Shown in pieces: positions 9,101 to 17,969 of a stretch of 64,000 nucleotides of DNA. Positions within the stretch are counted from its first letter, which is position 1; each line of letters begins with the position of its first letter. Under the pieces are notes generated by a model. That model was not told where the DNA came from. It searched no databases and saw nothing but the letters and a program-made list of their open reading frames with translations. The DNA is taken from NCBI RefSeq assembly GCF_034670185.1, contig NZ_JAXMNY010000002.1, positions 62,001-126,000 of the forward strand. Direction: 5' to 3'. The position numbers were made by a program, and so were the translations under genes. Origin of the DNA: Nisaea sp. GTDB taxonomy: Bacteria; Pseudomonadota; Alphaproteobacteria; Thalassobaculales; Thalassobaculaceae.

Positions 9101-11041
9101 ATGTCGGCACCGGACAATCCCGACGAGAAGAACGATCCGAAAAAGACTCCGAACGATCAAAAGCCGGAAACCTCCGCCTCCGATAAAAAGGATGCCGCAG
9201 AATCCAGTGTAGTGGCGTCCGATGCGAAGGATCCGGCCTCCTCTAAAAAAGATCCGGCCTCCCCGAAAAAAGACAGCGCGACGAACGCCAAAAGCGCCTC
9301 GGCTCAATCTGGCAAAAAACCTGATCTTTCCGCCAAGAGAGATACTGAAGCCAATCAGGCTGAAACGGCCGCCAAACCGCCGCACCGGCGCAGGCGCCTG
9401 GGCATGGCGATTGCCGCTGGTCTCGCAATTATCCTGCTCGGCGGCCCGGCTCTGTTCGCATTTTGCCTGTCGCAATCGTCACAGACCTTCGAAGCCGCTA
9501 TCGCACCGACCGGCGGCCCGGTCGCCTGCCCGGTGGTCGCCGGACATTTCGATGACTGCTATCTCTCTGAAGAAATCACGGTATCCGCTCCCGCTGCGGC
9601 GGCTAAGTCGGGCATGGAGGCATTCTGCTGCGACTTTGCCGTCGAGCGATCTTTGATAATCAAGGCCGAGTACACTGATGCGTCCGGCACCCTGCCAAAG
9701 ACCCTGAATGCGGACGGAAACAGCCTGTCTCTCGACGATGGCGCCCGTATCACAGGAAACCCCGTTCTGCTGAGCGGCACCTCACCCCCGCAGCGTTCCC
9801 TTCATCTATCCGCCGTGCCGGAGTTTTCCGTGCCGCTGCTGGAGCAGGCCGAAACATTCCTTGGCCGCCCCACCGGCGTTCCCATTGAGCGGCTGATCGC
9901 CGCTATCGCCCCGAGCGCAGTGGAAAAACATGTCATCCAGAAAGACGTTCCTCTGACCGAGGGCGGAACCATGGTGCGCATTTCCACCGGCACGCCCGAA
10001 TTTCAACAGATCAGCATCCGCGCACGGACATCCGGCACCCTGCTTTTCAGCGATACGCTTTCCGGTGGCACAAGCGCGGCGGAGATCCTGACTGCCCCAA
10101 GCGGACTTCAGCGGGCCGATGACGGATGGCTGATGCGCAGGATCGCATCGGCCGGTCCAAGCGGCTTAGCCGGTATCGGCGCAACCTACGACACCCTGCA
10201 ACGGCAATCGGTATCGCGCATCACGGCCAGCGACGAGGCGCCGGACGAACTACAGACCGCCGGACGTGCCTGTGTCGCATTCTACAGCGCCATGCGTGAG
10301 GATTTCAGTCGCTTCGACGCGGCTGTCGCCACCTATCTGGCGGCTAGGCCGACCGGTCTTCTTACCGCGCTCTCACCGGCTGATCCGCATGGCTGCACCG
10401 ATAACGGCAACTCCGGGCGGTCCTCAGAGTTGGCGGCGGACTGGCTGGCTCTGAATGCGCCAATGGTCGAACTTGTCATGGTGTCTGCAAGCGAGACGGA
10501 AAAAGCATCCGACGCCGGTGAAGCCGGCCAGGAGCTTGTCAAGAAGCTGCTGCTCGACTTTGCTTCCGCGGCCAAGAGCGGCGCCCGTCTTCAGGACATC
10601 AAGGCAGCCATCAATGACCCGGTCGCCATCCGCTTTGGCCGCAAGGGAGAAACAACGCCTGGAGCCCGCGATTCCGTATTACGCATGCTGCATCAGCAAT
10701 GGGCCCATGTCGGGTGCTGGATCTACGCGCCGTCTAATGGTGCAGGCGGGATGGCGATGATGCTGGCGGAGGCGCAATATCCTTATCTTAACCGCATCGT
10801 TCTTGGGTTCGACGCCGGGGGACAGGTTGAAAAGGTCGAGGTGGCCGGCGTCACCTTCGACGACATCCTGCGTTTCAAGGCAGCCAATCGCGGCAGAGGA
10901 TGCCAGGAATTCCTGAACCCCGTCCGGCTTGCCGATTATCGGGACTGGTATGCGGACAATCCAGCTGGTACAGCGACCCCGTCCGACCATGCAGAGCGGC
11001 TTTTCCACGAAGGCCTGAAGCGGAAGTTTCGTCTCAACTAA
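9101..11041 (+). CDS. Unrecognised single-pass membrane protein with Lys/Asp/Pro/Ala-rich cytoplasmic tail
   Basis: 646 residues; I do not recognise the family. Residues 1-95 are low-complexity and charged (repeats such as DPASSKK, DPASPKK), resembling histone-H1-like or linker tails. RRRR at 96-99 precedes one hydrophobic helix at about 100-122, so by the positive-inside rule the tail should be cytoplasmic and the ~520-residue remainder periplasmic. The periplasmic part has several Cys (CPVVAGHFDDC, FCCDF, GRAC, GCQEF) that could form disulfides. A 21-bp tandem duplication (9230-9250, 9251-9271) encodes part of the tail. The Shine-Dalgarno TTGGAG precedes the ATG. The PAS gene follows after 14 bases, so the two are probably cotranscribed. 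Confidence 0.75.
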   Translation: MSAPDNPDEKNDPKKTPNDQKPETSASDKKDAAESSVVASDAKDPASSKKDPASPKKDSATNAKSASAQSGKKPDLSAKRDTEANQAETAAKPPHRRRRLGMAIAAGLAIILLGGPALFAFCLSQSSQTFEAAIAPTGGPVACPVVAGHFDDCYLSEEITVSAPAAAAKSGMEAFCCDFAVERSLIIKAEYTDASGTLPKTLNADGNSLSLDDGARITGNPVLLSGTSPPQRSLHLSAVPEFSVPLLEQAETFLGRPTGVPIERLIAAIAPSAVEKHVIQKDVPLTEGGTMVRISTGTPEFQQISIRARTSGTLLFSDTLSGGTSAAEILTAPSGLQRADDGWLMRRIASAGPSGLAGIGATYDTLQRQSVSRITASDEAPDELQTAGRACVAFYSAMREDFSRFDAAVATYLAARPTGLLTALSPADPHGCTDNGNSGRSSELAADWLALNAPMVELVMVSASETEKASDAGEAGQELVKKLLLDFASAAKSGARLQDIKAAINDPVAIRFGRKGETTPGARDSVLRMLHQQWAHVGCWIYAPSNGAGGMAMMLAEAQYPYLNRIVLGFDAGGQVEKVEVAGVTFDDILRFKAANRGRGCQEFLNPVRLADYRDWYADNPAGTATPSDHAERLFHEGLKRKFRLN

Positions 11042-11055
11042 CCCTCCGATGACAC

Positions 11056-11604
11056 ATGCCAGATGAAGACCACCTCGTCCCGAACCTCGACGGCACGAGA
11101 CGGGGCGGACTGATCTCCGCCGTCGAGCTTTCGCGCGACGCACCAGCGGTGCGGCCTTCCCTTCACATGCTGGAGCGCTGGGAAAGTTGGACCGGGCCTG
11201 GCCTGCCGCCGCGTTCCCATTTTCCGCCCGAGAGCTTCGGTAAACTGATGGGCCGCATTTCCCTGCTGGAACCCGTCAAAGACGGCGCAGACTTCATCTA
11301 CCGGCTCTACTCAGTCATTGCCGCCAACAAGGGCGGCATGGATTTTACCAACATGCATGTCAGCGACATGCCCTATCCGGACTATGCCGCCGCCCTCATC
11401 CGGCAGAACCGGCAATGCCTCTCATCAGGCCGCCCGACCATTCACGAAAACCGCTTCATATGGCGCAATCAGACATACGGCATTTGCTGTGTCCGGCTGC
11501 CGATCCGCGACAAAATCGACGGGCATGACATGCTGATGGCGATCGACCTGCACGCCAACCCGGACAAACGACCGGACGCGGCGGATTACATTCCGAATCT
11601 CTAA
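11056..11604 (+). CDS. PAS_5-type domain protein
   Basis: 182 residues. The layout (LERWESWTGPGLPPRSHFPPESFGKLMGRISLLEP, then DFIYRLYSVIAANKGGMDFTNMHVSDMP) matches the alphaproteobacterial PAS_5 family, proteins with a Trp-rich start, a PSR-like motif and a F-RYRL core. No output domain is visible, so it is likely a stand-alone small-molecule sensor or adaptor. It starts 14 bases after the 646-residue membrane protein gene and probably belongs to the same transcript. The family call is moderately secure; the function is unknown. Confidence 0.7.
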   Translation: MPDEDHLVPNLDGTRRGGLISAVELSRDAPAVRPSLHMLERWESWTGPGLPPRSHFPPESFGKLMGRISLLEPVKDGADFIYRLYSVIAANKGGMDFTNMHVSDMPYPDYAAALIRQNRQCLSSGRPTIHENRFIWRNQTYGICCVRLPIRDKIDGHDMLMAIDLHANPDKRPDAADYIPNL

Positions 11605-11740
11605 ACTCCCGCGCTTGCGGTAAAAGAACCCATCCGGCCTGTTCCAGCGGCGTCACCGCAGGTCGGGCCGGAACAACAGGGGCTGGACAGCTCCGATTAC
11701 GGTCCGGATCATTCTGGCTATTCTTAGGTTCTATGGGAGC

Positions 11741-13039
11741 ATGGCGATGAAGGGTTCCGCGAACGGCATGCGGGCACTGAGGGGCGGGTCTTCCCGCTAC
11801 TCGATCTTCGCACTGGCGCGCAACGCGCTGAGCTATCACGAGAACTGGCAAAAGGCCTGGCGTTCGCCGGAGCCGAAGCCCGAGTACGACGTAATCATTG
11901 TCGGCGGCGGCGGCCATGGGCTGGCCACGGCCTACTATCTCGCCTCCGTGCACGGCATCAAGAATATCGCTGTGGTCGAAAAGGGCTGGATCGGCGGCGG
12001 CAATACCGGCCGGAACACCACTATCATCCGCTCCAACTATCTCTGGGACGAAAGCGCCGGCATCTACGAGCATGCGCTGAAGCTCTGGGAAGGCATGAGC
12101 CAGGAGCTGAATTTCAACGTCATGTTCTCCCAGCGCGGCGTGCTGACGCTGGCGCATTCAGAGCATGAGCTGAAGGAAATGCGCCGCCGGGTCGAGGCGA
12201 TCCGCCTGAACGGCATCGACAGCGAGGTGATGAGCCCGGCCCAGATCAAGCAGCTGGTGCCGATCATCGATACCAATCCCGGCATTCGCTACCCGGTCAT
12301 GGGCGGCTTCATCCAGCGCCGTGGCGGCACCGCCCGGCACGATGCGGTGGCCTGGGGCTATGCCCGCGCGGCCGACGATCTCGGCGTCGACATCATCCAG
12401 AATTGCGAGGTCACCGATATCCTGCGCGACGGCGGCAAGGTTATCGGCATCGCAACAAACCGCGGAACGATCAAGGCGAAGAAGGTCGGCGTTGTCACCG
12501 CCGGTCATTCCGGCGTCGTCGCGTCCATGGCCGGTCTGAACCTGCCGATCGACTCCCGCCCGCTACAGGCGCTCGTCTCCGAGCCGATCAAGCCCTGCAT
12601 CGACACGGTCGTGATGTCGAACGCGGTGCATATGTATATCAGCCAGTCCGACAAGGGCGAGTTGGTCTTCGGCGCCGGTGTCGATGCCTACAATTCCTAC
12701 AGCCAGCGCGGCAGCTTGCCCACGGTCGAGGGGCTGCTGGCGGCGGCGGTCGAGCTTTACCCCATCGTCTCACGCCTGCGCGTGCTGCGGACCTGGGGCG
12801 GTATCGTCGATACCTGCCCGGACGCCTCGCCGATCATCTCGAAAACACCGGTCGATGGGCTCTATTTCAATTGCGGCTGGGGCACCGGCGGCTTCAAGGC
12901 GACACCGGGCTCCGGCCATGTCTTTGCCGACCTGATCGCCAAGGACGAGCCGAACGCCATCGCCGCGCCGTTCAGCCTGAAACGGTTCGAAACCGGCTAT
13001 CTGATCGACGAGCACGGCGCCGCCGGCGTCGCGCACTAG
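11741..13039 (+). CDS. soxB: Sarcosine oxidase beta subunit
   Basis: Flavoprotein subunit of heterotetrameric sarcosine oxidase, which oxidises sarcosine to glycine, passing C1 to tetrahydrofolate, with H2O2 formation. 432 residues. The FAD-binding fingerprint VIIVGGGGHG is at about 51-60, and TGRNTTIIRSNY follows. His200 in GGTARHDAVAWG is the likely covalent FMN site by family comparison. The C-terminal RTWGGIVDTCPDASPII block is typical. Two ATG codons (11741 and 11747) are possible starts; the first is used, with a GGGAGC ribosome site. First gene of soxBDAG. Confidence 0.95.
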   Translation: MAMKGSANGMRALRGGSSRYSIFALARNALSYHENWQKAWRSPEPKPEYDVIIVGGGGHGLATAYYLASVHGIKNIAVVEKGWIGGGNTGRNTTIIRSNYLWDESAGIYEHALKLWEGMSQELNFNVMFSQRGVLTLAHSEHELKEMRRRVEAIRLNGIDSEVMSPAQIKQLVPIIDTNPGIRYPVMGGFIQRRGGTARHDAVAWGYARAADDLGVDIIQNCEVTDILRDGGKVIGIATNRGTIKAKKVGVVTAGHSGVVASMAGLNLPIDSRPLQALVSEPIKPCIDTVVMSNAVHMYISQSDKGELVFGAGVDAYNSYSQRGSLPTVEGLLAAAVELYPIVSRLRVLRTWGGIVDTCPDASPIISKTPVDGLYFNCGWGTGGFKATPGSGHVFADLIAKDEPNAIAAPFSLKRFETGYLIDEHGAAGVAH

Positions 13040-13050
13040 GGAGACGAGAC

Positions 13051-13407
13051 ATGCTGCAAATCACCTGCCCCTGGTGCGGCCCGCGTGACGACAATGAGTT
13101 CCATTATGGCGGCGAGGCTCACATCCTGCGCCCGCTGACACCAGAAAATCTGAGCGACGGAGAATGGGCCGAATACCTGTTCCTGAAGCAGAACGCCAAG
13201 GGTCCGTTCCTGGAGCGCTGGTCGCACAGCGCCGGCTGCCGGCAGTGGTTCAACGTCGTGCGCAACACCGCCACCGACGAGATCATCGAGATCTATCCGA
13301 TGGGCGCATTGCCGAAGAGTGCTGAGGGCATCAAGGCCTATGAAGGCAACTGGCGGCGCCAGAGCGCGGCCGAGAAGAACGCGAAAGCGGGAGTGTCGGG
13401 CACATGA
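13051..13407 (+). CDS. soxD: Sarcosine oxidase delta subunit
   Basis: Small zinc-binding subunit of the heterotetrameric enzyme, 118 residues. Zinc ligands are visible as C6-x-x-C9 (CPWC), H59 and C63 (WSHSAGC). The ATG at 13051 lies 12 bases after the soxB stop, preceded by GGGAGACGAG. An open frame extends further upstream but only inside soxB, so it is ignored. It ends in a 4-base ATGA overlap with soxA. The subunit bridges and stabilises the alpha subunit. Confidence 0.95.
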   Translation: MLQITCPWCGPRDDNEFHYGGEAHILRPLTPENLSDGEWAEYLFLKQNAKGPFLERWSHSAGCRQWFNVVRNTATDEIIEIYPMGALPKSAEGIKAYEGNWRRQSAAEKNAKAGVSGT

Positions 13408-16400
13408 GCGGGCAGTCTTTCCGGATCCGCGACAAGGGGCGCATCGACCGTTCCAAGCCGGTCCGCTTCACCTTCGACGGCAAAAGCTACGAGGGCTATG
13501 AGGGCGACACGCTTGCCTCCGCCCTGATCGCCAATGGCGTTCACCTGATCGGCCGCAGCTTCAAGTATCACCGTCCGCGCGGCATCCTCGCCGCCGGCTC
13601 GGAAGAGCCGAACGCCCTGATCCAGCTCGGCAGCGGCAACAAGTCGGAGCCGAACCTGCGGGCAACGCAGATCGAGGTCTTCGATGGCATGGAAGCCGCC
13701 AGCCAGAATCGCTGGCCGAACCTGAAGTTCGATGTCGGCGCCATCAACTCCGTCTTCCACCGGCTGTTCCCGGCAGGCTTCTACTACAAGACCTTCATGT
13801 GGCCGGCTTCTCTGTGGCTCAAATACGAGCATGTCATCCGGCATGCCGCCGGTCTCGGCAAGGCGCCGCCGGATCGCGATCCGGACCGTTATGAGAAGGT
13901 CCATGCCCATGCCGACGTGCTGATTGTCGGCGGCGGCCCGGCCGGTCTCGCGGCAGCACTTGCAGCCGGCAAGACCGGTGCCCGGGTAATCCTGGCGGAC
14001 GAGACGGCGGACTGGGGCGGCTCACTGCTGTCCGAGAGCGACTGCGAAATCGACGGCAAGGAGCCTGCCCGCTGGGTCGAGGAAACCGTCGCCGAGCTGG
14101 AAGCGATGCCGGAGGTCACTCTGGTCAAGCGCTGCACCATAACCGGCTATTACGATCACAATTATCTGACCGGCCTGGAGCGGGTCAGCGACCATCTCGG
14201 CGCCGCGCCGGAACATACTCCGCGCCAGCGGCTGTGGAAGATCCGGGCGAAACGCGTGGTGCTGGCGACCGGCGCCCTCGAACGGCCGTTGGTCTTCACG
14301 GACAATGACCGTCCGGGCGTCATGCTGTCCTCGGCTGTGCGCACATACGTCAACCGGTACGGCGTACTGCCGGGCCGCAAGGCTGTGATCTTCACCAATA
14401 ACGACGATGCCTACCGCACCGCCCTCGCCCTTGAAGAGGGGCACGGCCGGGTCGCAGCCATCGTCGATGTCCGCAAATCCGTCACCGGCCCGCTGGCCGA
14501 CGCGGTTCGGGCCAAGGGCATAACCGTCTACGAGAACCACGGCATCGTCTCGGTGCAGGGATCGCAGAAAGTGTCCGGTGTTGAGGTCATGCAGCTCGAC
14601 GCGGACGGCACAGGCGTCACCGGCACAGCCAAATCGGTCAATTGCGATCTGATCGCCATGTCCGGCGGCTGGAACCCGACGGTCCACCTGTTCTCCCAGT
14701 CCAAGGGAAAACTCACCTGGGATACGGAGATGGCGGCGTTCATCCCCGGCACGGCAAGCCAGGCGCTTGCCAGCGCCGGTGCCTGCAACGGCACAATGAC
14801 TCTCGCAGACAGCCTGAAGGAAGGCGTCAAACTCGGCGCCGAAGCCGCCCGCGAGGCCGGACACAAGGGCCGAGCGCCAGCCGCCCCGAAAGCCACCGAG
14901 CCGGAACAGGGCAGCCTGCGGCCGCTCTGGATCGCGCCGGGCAAGGCCAGGCTCGGCCGCAGGGGCAAGCATTTCGTCGATTTCCAGAACGACGTGACCG
15001 CCGCCGATGTGCAGCTCGCCGCCCGCGAGGGCTATCGCTCGGTCGAGCATCTGAAGCGCTACACCACCACCGGCATGGGCACGGATCAGGGCAAGACCTC
15101 CAACGTCAACGCGCTGGCCATCCTGTCGGACGTGCTCGCCGCCGAGATCCCCTCGGTCGGCACCACCACGTTCCGTCCGCCCTACACGCCTGCCACCATC
15201 GGCGCCTATACGGGCCGGAATGTCGGCAAGCTGTTCGAGCCGATCCGGAAAACCCGGATCGACGAATGGGCCCGGGCCAACGGCGCCACGTTCGAGCATG
15301 TCGGCCAGTGGATGCGCGCCTGGTATTTCCCGAAGGCGGGCGAGACCTTCCGTCAGTCCATCGACCGCGAGGTCAAGGCCGTGCGCGACGGCTGCGGTAT
15401 CCTCGACGCCTCGACCCTCGGCAAGATCGATATCCAGGGCCCGGACGCCGCCGAATTCCTCAACCGCATCTACACGAACGCCTGGCTCAAGCTTGATGTC
15501 GGCCGCTGCCGCTACGGGCTGATGCTGAAGGAAGACGGCATGGTGATGGATGACGGTGTGACCACCTGCATCGGCGAAAACCACTATCACATGACCACCA
15601 CAACCGGCGGCGCGGCGAACGTGCTGTCCTGGCTGGAGGAATGGCACCAGACCGAGTGGCCGGACCTGAAGGTCTTCTTCTCCAGTGTGACCGAGCAATG
15701 GTCCGTGGTGGCGATCAACGGCCCGAAAAGCCGCGCGGTCATGCAGAAACTCTGCACCGACATCGACTTCTCCGCCGAGACCTTCGGCTTCATGGATATG
15801 AAGGAAGGCACCGTTGCGGGTATCCCGGCACGGCTTTTCCGGATTTCCTTCACCGGTGAGCTGTCCTTCGAGATCAATGTCCCGGCTCGCTACGGCCTGG
15901 CCCTCTGGGAAGCCCTGATGGAGGCCGGCAAGGAGTTCGACATCACGCCTTACGGCACGGAGACCATGCACGTGCTGCGGGCCGAGAAAGGTTTCATCAT
16001 CGTCGGTCAGGAAACCGATGGCACGGTGAACCCTCTCGATCTCGGCATGGACTGGATCGTCTCGAAGAAGAAGCCGGACTTCGTCGGCAAGCGCTCCCTT
16101 GAGCGTGAGTCGATGGCCTCGGCGGACCGCAAGCAACTGGTCGGTCTGCTAACGGACGATCCGCAGACAGTGCTGCCGGAAGGCGGCCATGTGGTGGAAA
16201 AACTGAAGCCAGAGCCGCCGATGGAAATGCTCGGCCATGTCAGCTCGAGCTATTACAGCCCGAATTGCGGCCGCTCCATCGCCATGGCTCTTATCAAGGG
16301 CGGTCATGCCCGGCACGGCCAGACCCTGCATGTCCCGCTTGAGGACAAGGTCGTGAAGGTCAGGGTGACCGAACCCCGGTTCTTTGATCTGGAAGGAGAG

Positions 16401-16415
16401 CGGATCAATGGCTGA
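13404..16415 (+). CDS. soxA: Sarcosine oxidase alpha subunit
   Basis: Largest subunit, 1003 residues. The N-terminal part is a 2Fe-2S-like fold domain without the cluster cysteines (RSKPVRFTFDGKSYEGYEGDTLASALI). A Rossmann fold follows (VLIVGGGPAGLAAALAAG, GGGPAG at about 176-181) that binds NAD in the known enzyme. The C-terminal ~400 residues form a GcvT-like domain that binds tetrahydrofolate and receives the formaldehyde unit. The start is the ATG in the ATGA overlap with soxD; the end overlaps soxG by 8 bases. Confidence 0.95.
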   Translation: MSGQSFRIRDKGRIDRSKPVRFTFDGKSYEGYEGDTLASALIANGVHLIGRSFKYHRPRGILAAGSEEPNALIQLGSGNKSEPNLRATQIEVFDGMEAASQNRWPNLKFDVGAINSVFHRLFPAGFYYKTFMWPASLWLKYEHVIRHAAGLGKAPPDRDPDRYEKVHAHADVLIVGGGPAGLAAALAAGKTGARVILADETADWGGSLLSESDCEIDGKEPARWVEETVAELEAMPEVTLVKRCTITGYYDHNYLTGLERVSDHLGAAPEHTPRQRLWKIRAKRVVLATGALERPLVFTDNDRPGVMLSSAVRTYVNRYGVLPGRKAVIFTNNDDAYRTALALEEGHGRVAAIVDVRKSVTGPLADAVRAKGITVYENHGIVSVQGSQKVSGVEVMQLDADGTGVTGTAKSVNCDLIAMSGGWNPTVHLFSQSKGKLTWDTEMAAFIPGTASQALASAGACNGTMTLADSLKEGVKLGAEAAREAGHKGRAPAAPKATEPEQGSLRPLWIAPGKARLGRRGKHFVDFQNDVTAADVQLAAREGYRSVEHLKRYTTTGMGTDQGKTSNVNALAILSDVLAAEIPSVGTTTFRPPYTPATIGAYTGRNVGKLFEPIRKTRIDEWARANGATFEHVGQWMRAWYFPKAGETFRQSIDREVKAVRDGCGILDASTLGKIDIQGPDAAEFLNRIYTNAWLKLDVGRCRYGLMLKEDGMVMDDGVTTCIGENHYHMTTTTGGAANVLSWLEEWHQTEWPDLKVFFSSVTEQWSVVAINGPKSRAVMQKLCTDIDFSAETFGFMDMKEGTVAGIPARLFRISFTGELSFEINVPARYGLALWEALMEAGKEFDITPYGTETMHVLRAEKGFIIVGQETDGTVNPLDLGMDWIVSKKKPDFVGKRSLERESMASADRKQLVGLLTDDPQTVLPEGGHVVEKLKPEPPMEMLGHVSSSYYSPNCGRSIAMALIKGGHARHGQTLHVPLEDKVVKVRVTEPRFFDLEGERING

Positions 16416-17010
16416 TCTGGAAACCCTCACCGCCCGCACCGCGCTCGACCCGCTCGACATCGTCATCGGCGGCCCGTCTGATGCCGGGGTCACGCTGACC
16501 GAGATCCCGTTCCAGACCAGACTGGTGCTGCGCGGCCTGACGTCGGACAAGAAGTTCACCGCCGCTGCCAAGAAGGTTCTCGGTGTCGAGCCGCCGGCAA
16601 AGCCAGGCACCGTCGCCAGATCGAAGACCGCCCGTGTGCTCTGGACCGGCCCGAACGAATGGATGGTCTATAGTGACGATGTTGGCCTCGCCGCCACGCT
16701 GACGAAAGCCGTCGCCGGGCTGCATGCCGCCGTCACGGAGGTGACCGAGCATTACACGCTGATCCGGCTCTCCGGCAGGCATGCCCGCGATGTGATGATC
16801 AAGGGCTGCGCCATCGACCTGCATCCCCGCGAGTTCGGCCCCGGCCAGTGCGTGCAAAGCCATCTCGGCCGGATCACCGTGCTGTTCGACCAGACCGACG
16901 AGACACCGACCTACGACATTCTCGTCCGCGCCAGCTTCGCCGAGTATCTCTGGATGTATCTGGAAGATGCCGGGCTGGAATTCGGCGTCCGGATCGAGCC
17001 TCAAGGTTAA
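16408..17010 (+). CDS. soxG: Sarcosine oxidase gamma subunit
   Basis: Small subunit of 200 residues, related to a GcvT/YgfZ-like fold (WTGPNEWMVYSDDV, HYTLIRLSGRHARDVMIKG, FDQTDETPTYDILVRASFAEYLW). The start is the ATG at 16408, preceded by GGAAGGAGAG, which also overlaps the soxA end by 8 bases; an earlier in-frame ATG lies inside soxA. Last gene of soxBDAG. The subunit completes the alpha-beta-gamma-delta assembly, in which electrons pass between FAD and FMN. Confidence 0.94.
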   Translation: MADLETLTARTALDPLDIVIGGPSDAGVTLTEIPFQTRLVLRGLTSDKKFTAAAKKVLGVEPPAKPGTVARSKTARVLWTGPNEWMVYSDDVGLAATLTKAVAGLHAAVTEVTEHYTLIRLSGRHARDVMIKGCAIDLHPREFGPGQCVQSHLGRITVLFDQTDETPTYDILVRASFAEYLWMYLEDAGLEFGVRIEPQG

Positions 17011-17018
17011 GCCCAAAG

Positions 17019-17043
17019 CGGGCGGAAGCAGTGCTTCCGCCCG
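17019..17043. terminator. Inverted repeat between convergent soxG and SDR genes
   Basis: CGGGCGGAAGCA (17019-17030) faces its exact complement TGCTTCCGCCCG (17032-17043), so the RNA can form at least a 10-bp stem in either direction. Neither side has a run of T, so termination is likely but not certain. Confidence 0.55.
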
Positions 17044-17055
17044 TATTCCAGCCAC

Positions 17056-17820
17056 TTAGATTAGCTGACCACCGGACACTTCGATCCGCTGTGCCGTCAT
17101 CCAGCCGAAATCGCCTGCCAGATAACTGCTGACGGCACCACCAATATCGTCCGGCAGCCCGACCCGGCCGAGCGCGATGGTCGAGGCCATATGGGCATTC
17201 ATCTCCGCATTATCGCGCACCATACCGCCTCCGAAATCCGTCTCGATGGCGCCCGGCGCAAGCACGTTCACGGTGATCTGCCGTTCCGCCAGCTCTTTCG
17301 CCATATACGTTGTCAGCACATCCATCCCGCCCTTCATCGTCGCATAGGCGGCGAAGCCCGGCACGACGAAGCGGGACAGGCCGGACGAGATGTTCAGGAT
17401 ACGGCCGCCATCCGCGATCATCGGGGCGAGCTTTTGCGTAAGGAAGAAAACACCCTTCAGATGCACGTTCAACATGGCATCGAAATCCGCTTCCGTGGTC
17501 TCCGCGAAAGGCTTGAAGACGCCGGAGCCGGCATTGTTCACCAGGAAGTCCAACTGCTCCCGCCCCCATGTCTGTTTCAGCGCCGCCGCGAGACGGGAGG
17601 CGAAATCGTCGAAGCCGCCAACCTCCGCCGTGTCGAGCTGCAGGGCAACGGCCGTACCGCCCACCTTCCCGATTTCGGCGACGGTCTCATCCGCCGCCGC
17701 TCTGTCCGCGCGGTAGGTCAGGATCGTGTCGATGCCCTTGGCGGCAAGGTGGATTGCGCTATTGCGGCCAAGCCCTCGGCTGCCCCCTGTGATCAGGGCG
17801 ATTTTTCGTTCGGTCGTCAT
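17056..17820 (-). CDS. Short-chain dehydrogenase/reductase
   Basis: NAD(P)-dependent classical SDR, 254 residues. The cofactor motif TGGSRGLG is at about 11-18, NNAG in the middle, the catalytic Ser in NISSG, YATMK as the YxxxK pair, and PGAIETDF after it. The start is the ATG at 17820 (MTTERKIALITGG); the frame runs 38 codons further upstream, but only through a tandem repeat that looks like an operator. It is transcribed divergently from an AraC-family gene 149 bases away, which is the likely regulator. The substrate is unknown. Confidence 0.9.
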   Translation of the reverse strand: MTTERKIALITGGSRGLGRNSAIHLAAKGIDTILTYRADRAAADETVAEIGKVGGTAVALQLDTAEVGGFDDFASRLAAALKQTWGREQLDFLVNNAGSGVFKPFAETTEADFDAMLNVHLKGVFFLTQKLAPMIADGGRILNISSGLSRFVVPGFAAYATMKGGMDVLTTYMAKELAERQITVNVLAPGAIETDFGGGMVRDNAEMNAHMASTIALGRVGLPDDIGGAVSSYLAGDFGWMTAQRIEVSGGQLI

Positions 17821-17878
17821 GCTCTGTCTCCGGAAAGTCTGCGATGACCCGGAGGTGGGAACACGGAAGCGTCGCGGC

Positions 17879-17916
17879 CTGCCGCTTTCTCCGAATGATC
17901 TGCCCGATTCTCCAAA
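17879..17916. promoter_or_regulatory. Direct-repeat operator candidate for the AraC-family regulator
   Basis: Two 17-bp direct repeats, CTGCCGCTTTCTCCGAA (17879-17895) and CTGCCCGATTCTCCAAA (17900-17916), match at 13 of 17 positions. They are offset by exactly 21 bp, two helical turns, as AraC-type proteins usually bind. They sit midway between the divergent SDR start (17820) and the AraC-family start (17970). Confidence 0.6.
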
Positions 17917-17969
17917 TTTAACGGTTAGGCGCATTGATCCCGGCGCCGGACTGGCCCACCCTGTAACCG

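Noticed and set aside
9230..9271. A6 tracts within the 21-bp duplication of the tail-coding region as a phase-variation switch
   Set aside because: Six-base tracts are too short to be convincing slippage switches, and the frame is intact; recorded only as a repeat.
14022..16136. A 704-codon open frame on the strand opposite soxA
   Set aside because: It is a by-product of high GC third-position bias; the plus strand gives a complete, recognisable sarcosine oxidase alpha subunit with coupled neighbours.
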